From assembly GCA_035506575.1 (NCBI GenBank), contig DATJPD010000204.1, positions 1 through 30,501 on the forward strand: a DNA stretch of 30,501 nucleotides, written 5' to 3'. The position numbers and the translations under genes were made by a program. Every line of letters starts with the position of its first letter. Position 1 is the first letter of the stretch. The notes under the pieces were generated by a model, which did no database searches, had not been told where the DNA came from, and was given only the letters and a program-made list of their open reading frames with translations. The stretch is from DATJPD01 sp035506575 (GTDB taxonomy: Bacteria; Pseudomonadota; Alphaproteobacteria; CACIAM-22H2). Below are positions 1-8,025 of the stretch, piece by piece.

Positions 1-911
1 GCTGGTTCGGGCATCCCGAATGGGCGGCACTCGCACCCGGTCTCAAGACATTGAGCGATGCGCGGACGGTGCGCGCGAGGCTGCTGGGCGCATTCGAGCG
101 CGCCGAGATCGAACCCGATCCGGACCGGCAGCGCCGGCTCATGACCTGCGTGATCGTGGGCGGCGGCCCGACCGGCGTCGAGATGGCCGGTGCTGTGGTC
201 GAGCTCGCGCGCTGGACGTTGCGCCATGACTTCCGCCGCATCGATCCGCGGCGGGCGCGGATCCTGTTGCTCGAAGCGGGACCGCGGATCCTGGCCGGCT
301 TTCCCGAGACTCTGTCGCGCTATGCCGAGCGCGCGCTGGCCAAGCTTGGCGTCGAGGTCAGGACCGGACAGCCGGTCACGGCGATCGACGATGACGGCGT
401 CGTGGTCGGCGGCGAGCGCGTTCCGGCCGCGGTCATCCTGTGGGCGGCGGGCATGTCGGCCTCGCCCATCGGTCGCTGGCTCGGCGTCGAAGTCGACAAG
501 GCCGGACGCATTCCCGTCGGCGCCGATCTCTCGGTGCGCGGCGTGCCCGAGGTTTATGCGCTGGGCGATACGGCCGCGGCGTTCGATAGCGACGGGCGGC
601 CGCTGCCGGCCTTGGCTCAGGTCGCAGCACAGCAGGGTAAGCATCTCGGACGGGCGTTGGCGCGAAATCTTTCGGACGGCGTCCCGATGCCGCCGTTCCG
701 CTTCCGCAACCGCGGCAACACCGCCGTGATCGGCCGTCATGCCGCGGTGTTCGACTTCGGGTGGATGCGCTTCACCGGCCGGGCGGCGTGGTTCTTGTGG
801 GGCCTGATCCACATCTTCCTGCTGGTCGGATTCGAGAACCGGCTCGTGGTCAGCACGCTGTGGATATGGAATTATCTGACGGGCGAACGGGGAGCGCGCC
901 TGATCGAGTGA
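1..911 (+). CDS. ndh: Type II NADH dehydrogenase (NDH-2), 5' end outside window
   Basis: This is the C-terminal 302 residues of a single-subunit, non-proton-pumping NADH:quinone oxidoreductase that passes electrons from NADH via FAD to membrane quinone. The frame is open from the first codon (base 3), and its opening residues (FGHPEW...APGLKTL) match the interior of NDH-2, so the true start lies upstream. A TTG at 51 is not a credible start. The NAD-binding Rossmann motif VGGGPTGVEMAG is followed by the C-terminal FAD motif YALGDTA. A hydrophobic C-terminal tail (WFLWGLIHIFLLVGF, then ENRLVV) is the usual membrane-associating segment of bacterial NDH-2. The stop overlaps the GTG start of the next gene by 4 bases. 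Substrate preference for NADH over NADPH is family knowledge and was not tested here. Confidence 0.9.
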   Translation, partial: WFGHPEWAALAPGLKTLSDARTVRARLLGAFERAEIEPDPDRQRRLMTCVIVGGGPTGVEMAGAVVELARWTLRHDFRRIDPRRARILLLEAGPRILAGFPETLSRYAERALAKLGVEVRTGQPVTAIDDDGVVVGGERVPAAVILWAAGMSASPIGRWLGVEVDKAGRIPVGADLSVRGVPEVYALGDTAAAFDSDGRPLPALAQVAAQQGKHLGRALARNLSDGVPMPPFRFRNRGNTAVIGRHAAVFDFGWMRFTGRAAWFLWGLIHIFLLVGFENRLVVSTLWIWNYLTGERGARLIE

Positions 912-1417
912 GCAAGGCCGACATCATCGACGATATCGTCGCACCGGGGCTGACGGTCATTTTCTGCGGCATGGCGGCCGGGCCCAGATCGGCGCGGGAA
1001 AAGACCCCCTATGTGGGGCCAAACAACAAGTTCTGGCCGACGCTCCGGCACATCGGGCTGGTGCCCGCCGACTTCCAGCCGCATGATTTCCGCCGCCTGC
1101 CCGAGCACGGGATCGGCCTCACCGACGTTGCCAAGACGCAATGGGGTGCCGACAGCAAGATCGTGGTGACCGCGCGCGACGTCACCCGATTGCGCAACGC
1201 CCTGCGCAGGGCGCGGCCGCGCCTGATCGCGTTCGTCGGCAAGACGGCCGCGTCGCATTTTTTCGGCTGCGCGACGCAGGATCTCAGGCTCGGCCCCCAG
1301 GCCGAGCCGTGGGAGGGGGCAACCGTGTTTGTCCTGTCTTCGCCCTCGGCGCGCGCACACACCCACTGGCGGCCCGAGTGCTGGCACGCTCTTGCCAGTC
1401 TCGTCCGCAGAACGTAA
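908..1417 (+). CDS. Mug/TDG-like uracil-DNA glycosylase superfamily protein
   Basis: The predicted 169-residue protein resembles mismatch-specific uracil/thymine-DNA glycosylases, which excise damaged or mispaired bases. Residues 17-29 (VIFCGMAAGPRSA) align with motif 1 of Mug/TDG, normally FCGINPG. The stretch YVGPNNKFWPTL (35-46) matches the family's NxFW segment, and LSSPSAR (143-149) corresponds to the C-terminal active-site loop (NPSGLSR in Mug, MPSSSAR in TDG). The catalytic Asn of motif 1 is Ala here (A23), so activity or substrate range may differ from Mug, for example as in hypoxanthine/uracil glycosylases without this Asn. GTG is chosen as start because it sits in a 4-base overlap with the preceding stop and directly precedes the conserved part. 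Family assignment is good; the exact substrate is unknown. Confidence 0.82.
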   Translation: MSKADIIDDIVAPGLTVIFCGMAAGPRSAREKTPYVGPNNKFWPTLRHIGLVPADFQPHDFRRLPEHGIGLTDVAKTQWGADSKIVVTARDVTRLRNALRRARPRLIAFVGKTAASHFFGCATQDLRLGPQAEPWEGATVFVLSSPSARAHTHWRPECWHALASLVRRT

Positions 1418-1427
1418 GCGTCCTCGC

Positions 1428-2129
1428 ATGCCCGAGTCATGGCTGCGGTTCTGGGATCGGCCGCACCGCATTTACGTGAACGACCGCCATTTGCGCGTTC
1501 ACTATGCGCGCATTGCCGACGATATCCTGTCGGTCCTGCCGGACCGCGGCGGCGTGTCCGTCCTCGATTTCGGGTGCGGCGAAGCGCTCGACGCGTCCCG
1601 GGTCGCAGCGCGGGTGGGGCGGCTCTACCTGTACGACGGAGCTCCCTCGGTGCGCGCGCGACTCGCCAGGCGATTTGCGAACAATCCCAAGGTCGCCGTA
1701 CTCGACCAGGCGGGCCTTGACGCCATTGCCGAGAATTCTCTCGACGTGATCGTTGCGTTCTCGGTCATCCAGTACATCGATCGCCTCGAGCTTCCGGGCT
1801 TGCTGGCGGGGTGGCGGTCGAAGCTGGCGGTTGGCGGCTTCGTGGTTCTTGCCGATGTCATTCCGCCCACGGCACGGCTGCTGGACGACATCGGCTCGCT
1901 TCTGTCCACGGCGCGCGCCCACGGATTCCTGCTCGCAGCGCTCGGCGGCCTGGTCACCACTTTGTTTTCGGATTATCGCCGGCTGCGTCGTGATGTCGGG
2001 CTTGCGACCTACGACGACCGGGAGATCCTCGCCCTGCTGCGCGACGCCGGGCTCGCGGCCGTGATACCGCAGGGCCGTAACCTCGGGTTCAATCAGGCGC
2101 GCCGCACTTATATCGCCCGGCGTCTGTGA
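1428..2129 (+). CDS. Class I SAM-dependent methyltransferase
   Basis: This 233-residue protein has a Rossmann-type SAM-binding motif I (SVLDFGCGEALDAS, about residues 44-57). An acidic motif II region (LYLYDGAPSVRARLA) and a post-motif (DVIVAFSVIQYID, about 107-119) follow, in the order typical of UbiE/COQ5-type methyltransferases. The acceptor cannot be told from sequence. The ATG lies 10 bases after the glycosylase stop, so it is probably co-transcribed with it. The middle-to-late region (about 145-190) is fairly hydrophobic but reads as part of the fold rather than a clear membrane segment. Its position just before an envelope sugar locus makes a lipid or glycan acceptor possible, but that is inference only. 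Confidence 0.8.
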   Translation: MPESWLRFWDRPHRIYVNDRHLRVHYARIADDILSVLPDRGGVSVLDFGCGEALDASRVAARVGRLYLYDGAPSVRARLARRFANNPKVAVLDQAGLDAIAENSLDVIVAFSVIQYIDRLELPGLLAGWRSKLAVGGFVVLADVIPPTARLLDDIGSLLSTARAHGFLLAALGGLVTTLFSDYRRLRRDVGLATYDDREILALLRDAGLAAVIPQGRNLGFNQARRTYIARRL

Positions 2130-2175
2130 TCGAACCGCATCGCCAGCCGTTGCGTGCTTACAACAGCGTCGCGCG

Positions 2176-2204
2176 AACTGGGAAATCCGATGCTTTTCCC
2201 AATT
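2176..2204. repeat. Imperfect inverted repeat after methyltransferase gene
   Basis: AACTGGGAAA and TTTCCCAATT form a 10-bp stem with one mismatch (perfect core TGGGAAA/TTTCCCA, 2179-2185 and 2195-2201) around a 9-base loop. It lies 50 bases after the methyltransferase stop and about 100 bases before the small gene at 2308. No T-run follows, so it could be an operator or a weak 3' end structure. The rest of 2130-2307 shows nothing I can assign. Confidence 0.35.
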
Positions 2205-2307
2205 GACCCGCCGGCCCGCGGAAGAGACAAGAGGGTCGGCGGAAAAACGCGAGTCGGGCGCGTCTTCCTCCGCAGGTTCCGCTGCAACGAGACGGTGAAT
2301 TTCAGCC

Positions 2308-2526
2308 GTGACCCCGTACTCAAAGCTCTACCGCGCCGAGGCCCAGAAGCTCTACGCGCTCGCCGACGAGTTCTCGTTCGGCGACGTGCGAAGCGAATTC
2401 CTCGACCTCGCCCGCCAGTACGAAGCGCTGGCGCGCCACGCCGAGGCCACCGAGAGCCGGACGACCACGGAATGTCCGCGCGCGGTTCCGGGCGTAGTGC
2501 CGTTCAGGCTCATCCCCGAGCGCTGA
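2308..2526 (+). CDS. Small conserved hypothetical protein (72 aa)
   Basis: The product is a short, charged, probably all-helical protein. Its N-terminal 45 residues (AEAQKLYALADE, then VRSEFLDLARQYEALARHAE) follow a pattern I recognise from small uncharacterised alphaproteobacterial proteins, an Ala/Leu-rich helical hairpin with a LAxxYExLA motif. There is no signal peptide or membrane segment and no known function. The GTG start is the only start that keeps the conserved part. The 3' end overlaps the convergent deacetylase gene by 17 bases. The C-terminal 25 residues look unstructured. Confidence 0.6.
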   Translation: MTPYSKLYRAEAQKLYALADEFSFGDVRSEFLDLARQYEALARHAEATESRTTTECPRAVPGVVPFRLIPER

Positions 2527-3382
2527 TTTGCGGCGGATCAAAGCGGGAAAGAGCAAGTCCGTGCCGCGCCACGAGTCGTGGGAACGCGTCACTCTCGAAA
2601 AAGCGCAGCTCCTCTTCGCGCGCCCCGGTCACGTCGTCGACGGCGCGCAACGCGTCGTCGACTTCGCCCGGATGGCACATGACGAGATACCTGCCGCGCG
2701 GCGCCTCCAGGAACCGCTCGAACAGGTGCTCATACGGAATCCGCCCGGAAAAGTCCTGAACCCCCGAAAACCCGTCATTCACCGGGATGCGGCGCGCCCG
2801 GGCGCGGCGGCCGAGGCCGCGGCCTAGAAGCGATATGATGGCAGCCTTGGTGCGCTCGACCCCGCGCTGCAGGATGGCCGCAATCGGCTCATCCGTGACG
2901 CGCAGCCAGGCGCCATGATGCGCCAGGCGTCGCTCCCAGAGATCGAGCACCACGTCGCGGAGTCCGGGGAGCTGGTGGACATGCTGATGGCCGTCGAGGA
3001 AGGCCGGTGGTGCTCCGAAGGCGGATTCGAAGGCGTCGAGCTGACGGCCGAACTCGGCTGCGATCTCGCCCAGGTCGACCCGCCGGCACCAGGCGGCGAT
3101 GGTCAGATCGCGAACCCCGGGAAGGCGCCCTTCCGGACACGTGACCGGCATGGGGCCGAGCGGCCGCAGGTTCGTCAGGGTGAGATGCAGTCCGATATCG
3201 GCCCGCGCCGCACATGGGCGGAGCGCCTGTGCTTCCGATGCCCAAAAAGGGCTGACTGACATGCACGACGTGGCCGTGAGCCGGCCAGCCTCGATCAGCC
3301 GGCGGATGGCCCGGCTCACGCCCGGCGCGATCGCGTAGTCGTCGGCGCACAAGATCAGGCGTCCCGTATCACTTTTGGCCAT
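2510..3382 (-). CDS. ChbG/HpnK (YdjC) family carbohydrate deacetylase
   Basis: The 290-residue protein belongs to the YdjC-like family, metal-dependent deacetylases acting on N-acetylated sugars (chito-oligosaccharides for ChbG, N-acetylglucosaminyl hopanoid for HpnK). The N-terminal LILCADDYAIAPGVS (residues 9-23) carries the metal-site Asp pair D14/D15. GLHLTLTNLRP (65-75), the His cluster DGHQHVHQLPG (130-140) and a late MCHPGEVDDALR complete the metal and catalytic pattern. The ATG at 3382 is preferred because it places the conserved strand at residue 9; the open frame continues upstream into the neighbouring divergent gene. It is transcribed away from the GT2 gene at 3450, 67 bases away. 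The neighbours suggest it trims an acetyl group from a lipid-linked or glycan sugar rather than free chitobiose, but this is inference. Confidence 0.85.
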   Translation of the reverse strand: MAKSDTGRLILCADDYAIAPGVSRAIRRLIEAGRLTATSCMSVSPFWASEAQALRPCAARADIGLHLTLTNLRPLGPMPVTCPEGRLPGVRDLTIAAWCRRVDLGEIAAEFGRQLDAFESAFGAPPAFLDGHQHVHQLPGLRDVVLDLWERRLAHHGAWLRVTDEPIAAILQRGVERTKAAIISLLGRGLGRRARARRIPVNDGFSGVQDFSGRIPYEHLFERFLEAPRGRYLVMCHPGEVDDALRAVDDVTGAREEELRFFESDAFPRLVARHGLALSRFDPPQISARG

Positions 3383-3438
3383 GGCTGAAAGGCTGATTGA
3401 CCGTCGATTCAATAGGCATGAGGATATCCCAAAAATCG

Positions 3439-3447
3439 AAGGAGGAG
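3439..3447 (+). promoter_or_regulatory. Strong ribosome binding site deciding the GT2 start
   Basis: AAGGAGGAG lies 2 bases before the ATG at 3450 (4 bases from the AGGAGG core). It selects this ATG over earlier in-frame starts at 3375 and 3381, which overlap the divergent deacetylase start and lack such a signal. Confidence 0.75.
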
Positions 3448-3449
3448 AC

Positions 3450-4559
3450 ATGCCCGATCGCTGGACGGACGACGGCGATCTGCGTCGGCACGACCCATCG
3501 GCGGGCCCCGATCTGTCCGTCGTGGTTCCGATCTTCAACGAAGCGGACAATATGGACCGCTTCTTCGCGCGCCTGGACGCCGTTCTCGAAGGCATGGACG
3601 TTCCGGCGGAGGTCGTCTGCGTGGACGACGGCAGCACCGATGCGAGCTGGGATCGCCTCGTGGACCGCCGCAGCCGCGACTCGCGGCTGCGGCTCGTACG
3701 CCTGTCGCGGAATTTCGGCAAGGACATAGCCCTCGCGTGTGGCCTCGCCCACACCGCGGGGCGCGCGGTGGTGCCGATCGACGCCGACCTCCAGCATCCT
3801 CCGGAGGTGATCGCGGAATTCTTCGCGGCGTGGCGTGCCGGCTACGACATGGTTTACGGAATCCGCCGCTCGCGCGCGACCGATTCGCGGCTGCGGCGCC
3901 TCGCAAGCTCGCTGTTCTATCGGCTGTTCGAATCTTTTGCCAATGTGCGTATGCCGGCCGGTGCCGGCGATTTCCGCCTGCTCGACCGCCGGGTCGTCGA
4001 CGTCCTCAATCAGATGCCCGAGCGCGCCCGCTTCATGAAGGGGCTGTTCGCCTGGGTTGGGTTCCGGCAGATCGGCCTCGAATACGAGGTCGGCGAGCGG
4101 GGCGCCGGCGGCTCGGCATGGTCCTTCCGACGGCTGCTCGCGTTCGCGGCCGACGGATTTGCCAGTTTCTCGACCTTGCCCCTCACGCTTGCGGGATATC
4201 TCGGCGCGGTTCTGGCCTTGCCCTCGCTTGCACTCGCCGGCTGGTTCACGGTGCGTACGCTGATCTTCGGCGTGGACGTCCCCGGCTATGCGTCGGTGAT
4301 CGTCGCGGTTCTGATGCTGGGCAGCATCCAGCTGCTGACGCTCGGCTTGTTCGGCGCCTATCTGGGCCGCGTCTTCGAGGAAGTGAAGCGCCGGCCGCTC
4401 TACGTGGTCAGCGACAAGGCCGGATTCGAGAGCAGCAGTGCGTTCGGCGACGATGTCACGGTATCGCGGGCGCCAATCCCGGATGCCGTGCGACCATCAT
4501 CTCGCCGGGGACTGGCCGCTCCTGCCGCTGGTCGGCCGGAAGGTCGCGGCGGTCCTTGA
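3450..4559 (+). CDS. GT2 glycosyltransferase, polyprenyl-phosphate sugar synthase type (GtrB/ArnC/DPM1-like)
   Basis: The 369-residue inner-membrane enzyme likely transfers a sugar from a nucleotide donor onto polyprenyl phosphate on the cytoplasmic face. The GT-A domain shows LSVVVPIFNEADN (22-34), VVCVDDGSTDASW (55-67), LSRNFGKDIALACGL (85-99) and the metal-binding DADLQHPPEV (111-120). Two long hydrophobic segments (about 245-273 and 278-305) follow, then the basic RRPLYVV motif, as in GtrB and ArnC. The last 35 residues are Arg/Pro/Gly-rich, not part of the family, and lie antisense to the end of the convergent GT-C gene (104-base overlap). The adjacent deacetylase and GT-C genes recall the ArnC-ArnD-ArnT arrangement. 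The sugar is unknown. Confidence 0.88.
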   Translation: MPDRWTDDGDLRRHDPSAGPDLSVVVPIFNEADNMDRFFARLDAVLEGMDVPAEVVCVDDGSTDASWDRLVDRRSRDSRLRLVRLSRNFGKDIALACGLAHTAGRAVVPIDADLQHPPEVIAEFFAAWRAGYDMVYGIRRSRATDSRLRRLASSLFYRLFESFANVRMPAGAGDFRLLDRRVVDVLNQMPERARFMKGLFAWVGFRQIGLEYEVGERGAGGSAWSFRRLLAFAADGFASFSTLPLTLAGYLGAVLALPSLALAGWFTVRTLIFGVDVPGYASVIVAVLMLGSIQLLTLGLFGAYLGRVFEEVKRRPLYVVSDKAGFESSSAFGDDVTVSRAPIPDAVRPSSRRGLAAPAAGRPEGRGGP

Positions 4560-6144
4560 CCACGCTCAACGTGGTGTCGTCACGCTCGACGGCGATGATC
4601 GTCTTGCCCGCGTATTCGCGGTCGCAGCCCAGCCGGGTGACCGAGATATAGAAATCGGCGTCGAGTTCGTTCCGTGCGAGCACCAGATCGGACGGGAAGA
4701 AATACGCAGCCGAGCTTCCCTCGGCGCAGACGAGTACCCGGTAGGTCCTCCGCACGCCGGTCCGCGCTTCTTCCTCCCGTACGTAGGCCGCCAGGCGCTG
4801 CACCGCCTCGCGGTAGGAATTTCCCCAGTAATCGAGCTCGTAGTCGTGGGCCGCACCCTCCACGCCACCCACCAGGGCGTTGTAATAGACGTACTCGTCG
4901 GGATGCAGCGAGGCCATGCCGGCCACATGGAACGCGAGATACGTCGCGATGACGGCGGAAAAGCCGCCACGCGCAACAGCCGAGCGTTCGCCGAGGGCAG
5001 CATAGATGCGGTCGAGCGCCAGGCCCGCGATCGCGGCCATCGGCGGCAAGATGAACAGAAAATGCCGGATGCGGTCATAGGCGACCGGGCGAAAGACGAC
5101 GAAGAACACGAACGGAAACAGAAAGGCGAAGGCGAGGCTCGCGGGGCCCGCGATCTCGCGCCAATCCGGCAGCCGCCCGAAGCGGTACAGCCGCGCGCCG
5201 GCAATGAGGGCTGCGGCCGCCAGCAGGGCCAAGACGAGCTCGGGCATCTCGACCGCGAAATAGACGGCCATGTAGTCAGCCGGAAGGTGCATCGAATTCA
5301 CCAGCCGGCCCTCGAACAGCGTGTTGATGTTCCAGGGGCTGTGCGCGAAGATCCAGGCCGCCTCGAACGGGCGGAGAAACGGCTCGCCCTCGGCCCATGG
5401 CCACGCCGCCAGCATCACCACGTAGGCGATCACGGCACTCGGCAGCAGGAAGCAAAGCAGCACGCGGCCGGTCTCGCGCAAGGCGAGGCGGGGTCCCGCA
5501 GCCCGCAGGCGCAGCGCCAGCCACGCGCAGCACGGTGCGGCGAGGTTGATCACGGCGAACACCGCCGCGATACGCACGCCGAATGCGACCCCGAACGCCA
5601 GGCCCAGCTTCACGACCAGATGGCGCGGCACATGCGGCAGCTCCGGGACCGCGCGCACGGTGTAGTAGAGGGCCCAGGTCATCGCCGCCGCAAACGGGAT
5701 GTCCTTCGGGTTGTTGAACATCTGGCCATACCAGACCGGCGTCAGGAGAAGCAGGAGTGCGGCCCAGAAGCCCGCCCGCGCTCCGCCCAGGAAGGATGAG
5801 AGCCGCGCCGCACCGAGGACGCCCGTGAGACCGGCGAGCGCGATCATCAGGTGCTGCGTCTCATAGTCGCCGAACGGCGAGAAGCGCTTGACCAGGGCCG
5901 TCGGCGCGTCGAAGGCCCCGCCGTAAAGCCACAGATTGTGATAGGTGAGTGCCGCCGTGTCGCGAAACCCGGACAGATAATAGGCGAGCAGGTCCTTGCC
6001 GTAGCTGTCGTGGTAATGTTCGTCCCAGGTGATGCCGTAATCGCGGAACGTCGCGAACACCACAACCAGTGCTGCCACCATCAACGCGGCCGTCGCCCAG
6101 CCATACACGCGCTCGCTCGCGACCGGCTGCCGATCCGTCCCCAC
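4456..6144 (-). CDS. GT-C superfamily membrane glycosyltransferase (GT39/ArnT-like)
   Basis: This 562-residue polytopic protein has about ten or more hydrophobic helices and an early luminal acidic motif GITWDEHYHDSYG (D41/E42). That is the catalytic-Asp position of polyprenyl-phosphosugar-dependent GT-C enzymes such as ArnT and PMTs. NNPKDIPFA and a soluble C-terminal portion of about 130 residues fit GT39-like proteins. It should transfer a sugar from a lipid-phosphate donor to an acceptor on the periplasmic side. The GTG at 6144 is chosen because GGGGAGA lies about 6 bases upstream; a TTG at 6213 is an alternative, and the frame stays open further up into the previous gene. It follows the second GT-C gene on the same strand (100-base gap), so they are probably co-transcribed. 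The C-terminal tail overlaps the convergent GT2 gene. Confidence 0.8.
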   Translation of the reverse strand: MGTDRQPVASERVYGWATAALMVAALVVVFATFRDYGITWDEHYHDSYGKDLLAYYLSGFRDTAALTYHNLWLYGGAFDAPTALVKRFSPFGDYETQHLMIALAGLTGVLGAARLSSFLGGARAGFWAALLLLLTPVWYGQMFNNPKDIPFAAAMTWALYYTVRAVPELPHVPRHLVVKLGLAFGVAFGVRIAAVFAVINLAAPCCAWLALRLRAAGPRLALRETGRVLLCFLLPSAVIAYVVMLAAWPWAEGEPFLRPFEAAWIFAHSPWNINTLFEGRLVNSMHLPADYMAVYFAVEMPELVLALLAAAALIAGARLYRFGRLPDWREIAGPASLAFAFLFPFVFFVVFRPVAYDRIRHFLFILPPMAAIAGLALDRIYAALGERSAVARGGFSAVIATYLAFHVAGMASLHPDEYVYYNALVGGVEGAAHDYELDYWGNSYREAVQRLAAYVREEEARTGVRRTYRVLVCAEGSSAAYFFPSDLVLARNELDADFYISVTRLGCDREYAGKTIIAVERDDTTLSVVKDRRDLPADQRQERPVPGEMMVARHPGLAPAIP

Positions 6145-6244
6145 TTCGCGTCTCCCCGCTCTGCCCGTCCTGTCGGTTGGCCGACCTAACCACGCGCGCC
6201 CGTCTTGCGACAAGCCCGTCCAAAGGGGGGCGCGCGGGCAAAGG

Positions 6245-7915
6245 TTAACGGGCCGGCGGCCCCACATATTCGTAAAGGTAGAAGTAGTTGCGCTCGGCGA
6301 CGAAGCGCCAGCCATTGGCTTCGGTCACCGGTTTATCGCCGGTCGGATCGAACGGCACGCCGAGATACTTGTTCACGTAGAACGGCCAGTCGGCGAACCA
6401 CCGCACGTGATTCGCCCGCAGGTAGTCCCACATGTCGTCCTGATAGGCGATGGCGTCGCGGTTGACCTTGCCGTCGGTATTGATCACGTGGTCGCGGAAG
6501 AAGCCGAGGGTACCGGACTGGCCTGCCGCGACGTAATCCGCGGCAGGCACATGCTCGCGGACCAGCTGCACCTGGTCGACATAGACCGTGTTGCCGCCGA
6601 GACCTCGCCCCGCCAGCGCAAATCCGGTCCAGCCTGCCATCTGCAGGGCGAGAAGGAGTGCGAGCGCCATCGCGAGGCGCGGCCGTTCGATGCCGTACCA
6701 GGCGCGCGCGAGAAGGATCGGCACGATCACGAACGAGACGAGCGCCAGCGGCGCGAAGTACCGGTAGTAGAACCAGTGCGCCGAGAATCCGCCGATGTAG
6801 TAGACGAGGAGTGCGACGAAGCCGAAGCCAAAGCACGCGGCGAACTCCAATGTGCGCCGGGTGGTGGCGGCCTCGTAGGCCGAAGCTGCCGCGAGGTCGC
6901 GGCCAATCACCCCGCGCCGCCCCGCCCGCACGAGGGCGAGCGCCACGGCGAGGACGACGATCGTGCGAACAAATCCCGTGGCCGTCATCGTGATGTAGCC
7001 ATCGGGGCCGAACGGAAGGGGCGCATTGAGCGACAGGTTGGCTTCGTGCGCACCGACGAAGAGCCATGGCACGAGGACCACGCGCAGCGCCCATTCGGCG
7101 TCTTCGAAGCGCAGCCATTCGAGGCCCCAGGCCTGCTGTGCCGCGCCGCTGGTCGGCATCGGCGAGCCGAAATAGATCGTGTTGTAGAGCCACCACGGGC
7201 TCGAGATCAGGAAGGCCGTCACGCCCAGGACCGCGGCGCGGCCGACGAGATGAAGCAAGCCGCCATGCCTGGCGCGGCGCAGCTCGTTGAGGCCGAGAAC
7301 GGCCGCGACCGCTCCGGCGTCGATGCGCGCCAGGACCAGGCAGCCGATGATCGCCCCGAAGCCGGCGAGGCCGCCCCAGCTGCGGTCCCGCCCGGTCTGC
7401 ATCCAGCGGGCGGCAAGCGCGTAGAAGAACATCGTGCAGCCGGTCTCGAGCCCGTTGTAGGCGTGGTTCAGCAGCAATGGTGCTGCGAGATAGAGGAACG
7501 CGGCGATTGGGGCGCGCAGCTCGCGTTCGCGACCGCCGAAACGGGACGGCCAGGCGTCGCGCGCGACCATGGCGATGACCAGCGCGCCGCCGACGTGGAA
7601 GAGCCAGGCGAGCGCCATCACCAGCCGCAGGGCCAGGACCTGATCGGTGCCGGCAAGGCGGAACGCCCCGGCCTCCAGAATCGTGAACAGCGGCTGAAAG
7701 CCGTTGGTGAGGTGCTCACCGTCGATCGTCAGGCCGTGGCCGGCGGCGAGGTTGCGCGCTACGCTCAGCGCGTAATAGCCGTCCTCGGTCATGGGCATGT
7801 CGAACACGTGCGCGGCCGGGCGCAGAACCAGCGCGAACAGGACGAGAGACAGGAACCACGCCAAGGCGCGAAACCAGCCTGCGGCGGCGGAGTCCTGCAC
7901 GGCGGAGGTGTTCAT
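6245..7915 (-). CDS. GT-C superfamily membrane glycosyltransferase, second paralog type
   Basis: The 556-residue polytopic membrane protein starts with a transmembrane segment (about 16-36). An acidic first loop, MTEDGYYALSVARNLA with E44/D45, is followed by GEHLTNGFQPLFTI (67-80). This TEDGYY...TNGFQPL pattern occurs in uncharacterised bacterial GT-C transferases. Many hydrophobic helices follow, and the C-terminal 120 residues are soluble. It shares little sequence with the downstream GT-C protein, so the two probably use different donors or acceptors. ATG at 7915 fits the end of the divergent intergenic region; no strong Shine-Dalgarno is visible. Because it diverges from the phosphoarabinose operon it is a good candidate arabinofuranosyltransferase, though the sequence alone does not prove this. 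Confidence 0.78.
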   Translation of the reverse strand: MNTSAVQDSAAAGWFRALAWFLSLVLFALVLRPAAHVFDMPMTEDGYYALSVARNLAAGHGLTIDGEHLTNGFQPLFTILEAGAFRLAGTDQVLALRLVMALAWLFHVGGALVIAMVARDAWPSRFGGRERELRAPIAAFLYLAAPLLLNHAYNGLETGCTMFFYALAARWMQTGRDRSWGGLAGFGAIIGCLVLARIDAGAVAAVLGLNELRRARHGGLLHLVGRAAVLGVTAFLISSPWWLYNTIYFGSPMPTSGAAQQAWGLEWLRFEDAEWALRVVLVPWLFVGAHEANLSLNAPLPFGPDGYITMTATGFVRTIVVLAVALALVRAGRRGVIGRDLAAASAYEAATTRRTLEFAACFGFGFVALLVYYIGGFSAHWFYYRYFAPLALVSFVIVPILLARAWYGIERPRLAMALALLLALQMAGWTGFALAGRGLGGNTVYVDQVQLVREHVPAADYVAAGQSGTLGFFRDHVINTDGKVNRDAIAYQDDMWDYLRANHVRWFADWPFYVNKYLGVPFDPTGDKPVTEANGWRFVAERNYFYLYEYVGPPAR

Positions 7916-8025
7916 CGAACGGACGGACCGGGGGCAAACAAGGTGGGCGTTGTACGCTAAATCGGCGGGTGTGGGAATGACGCGCCGGCCCGTCGCGTTA
8001 TTCCGTGCCGGTTCCGCCGGTTGCC

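Noticed and set aside
4438..5799. Plus-strand open frame antisense to the first GT-C gene
   Set aside because: His/Gln/Arg-rich without hydrophobic core; the opposite strand encodes a coherent GT-C protein.
6407..7960. Long plus-strand open frame over the second GT-C gene
   Set aside because: Low-complexity composition, no motif, and it lies wholly antisense to a membrane protein with clear hydrophobic pattern.
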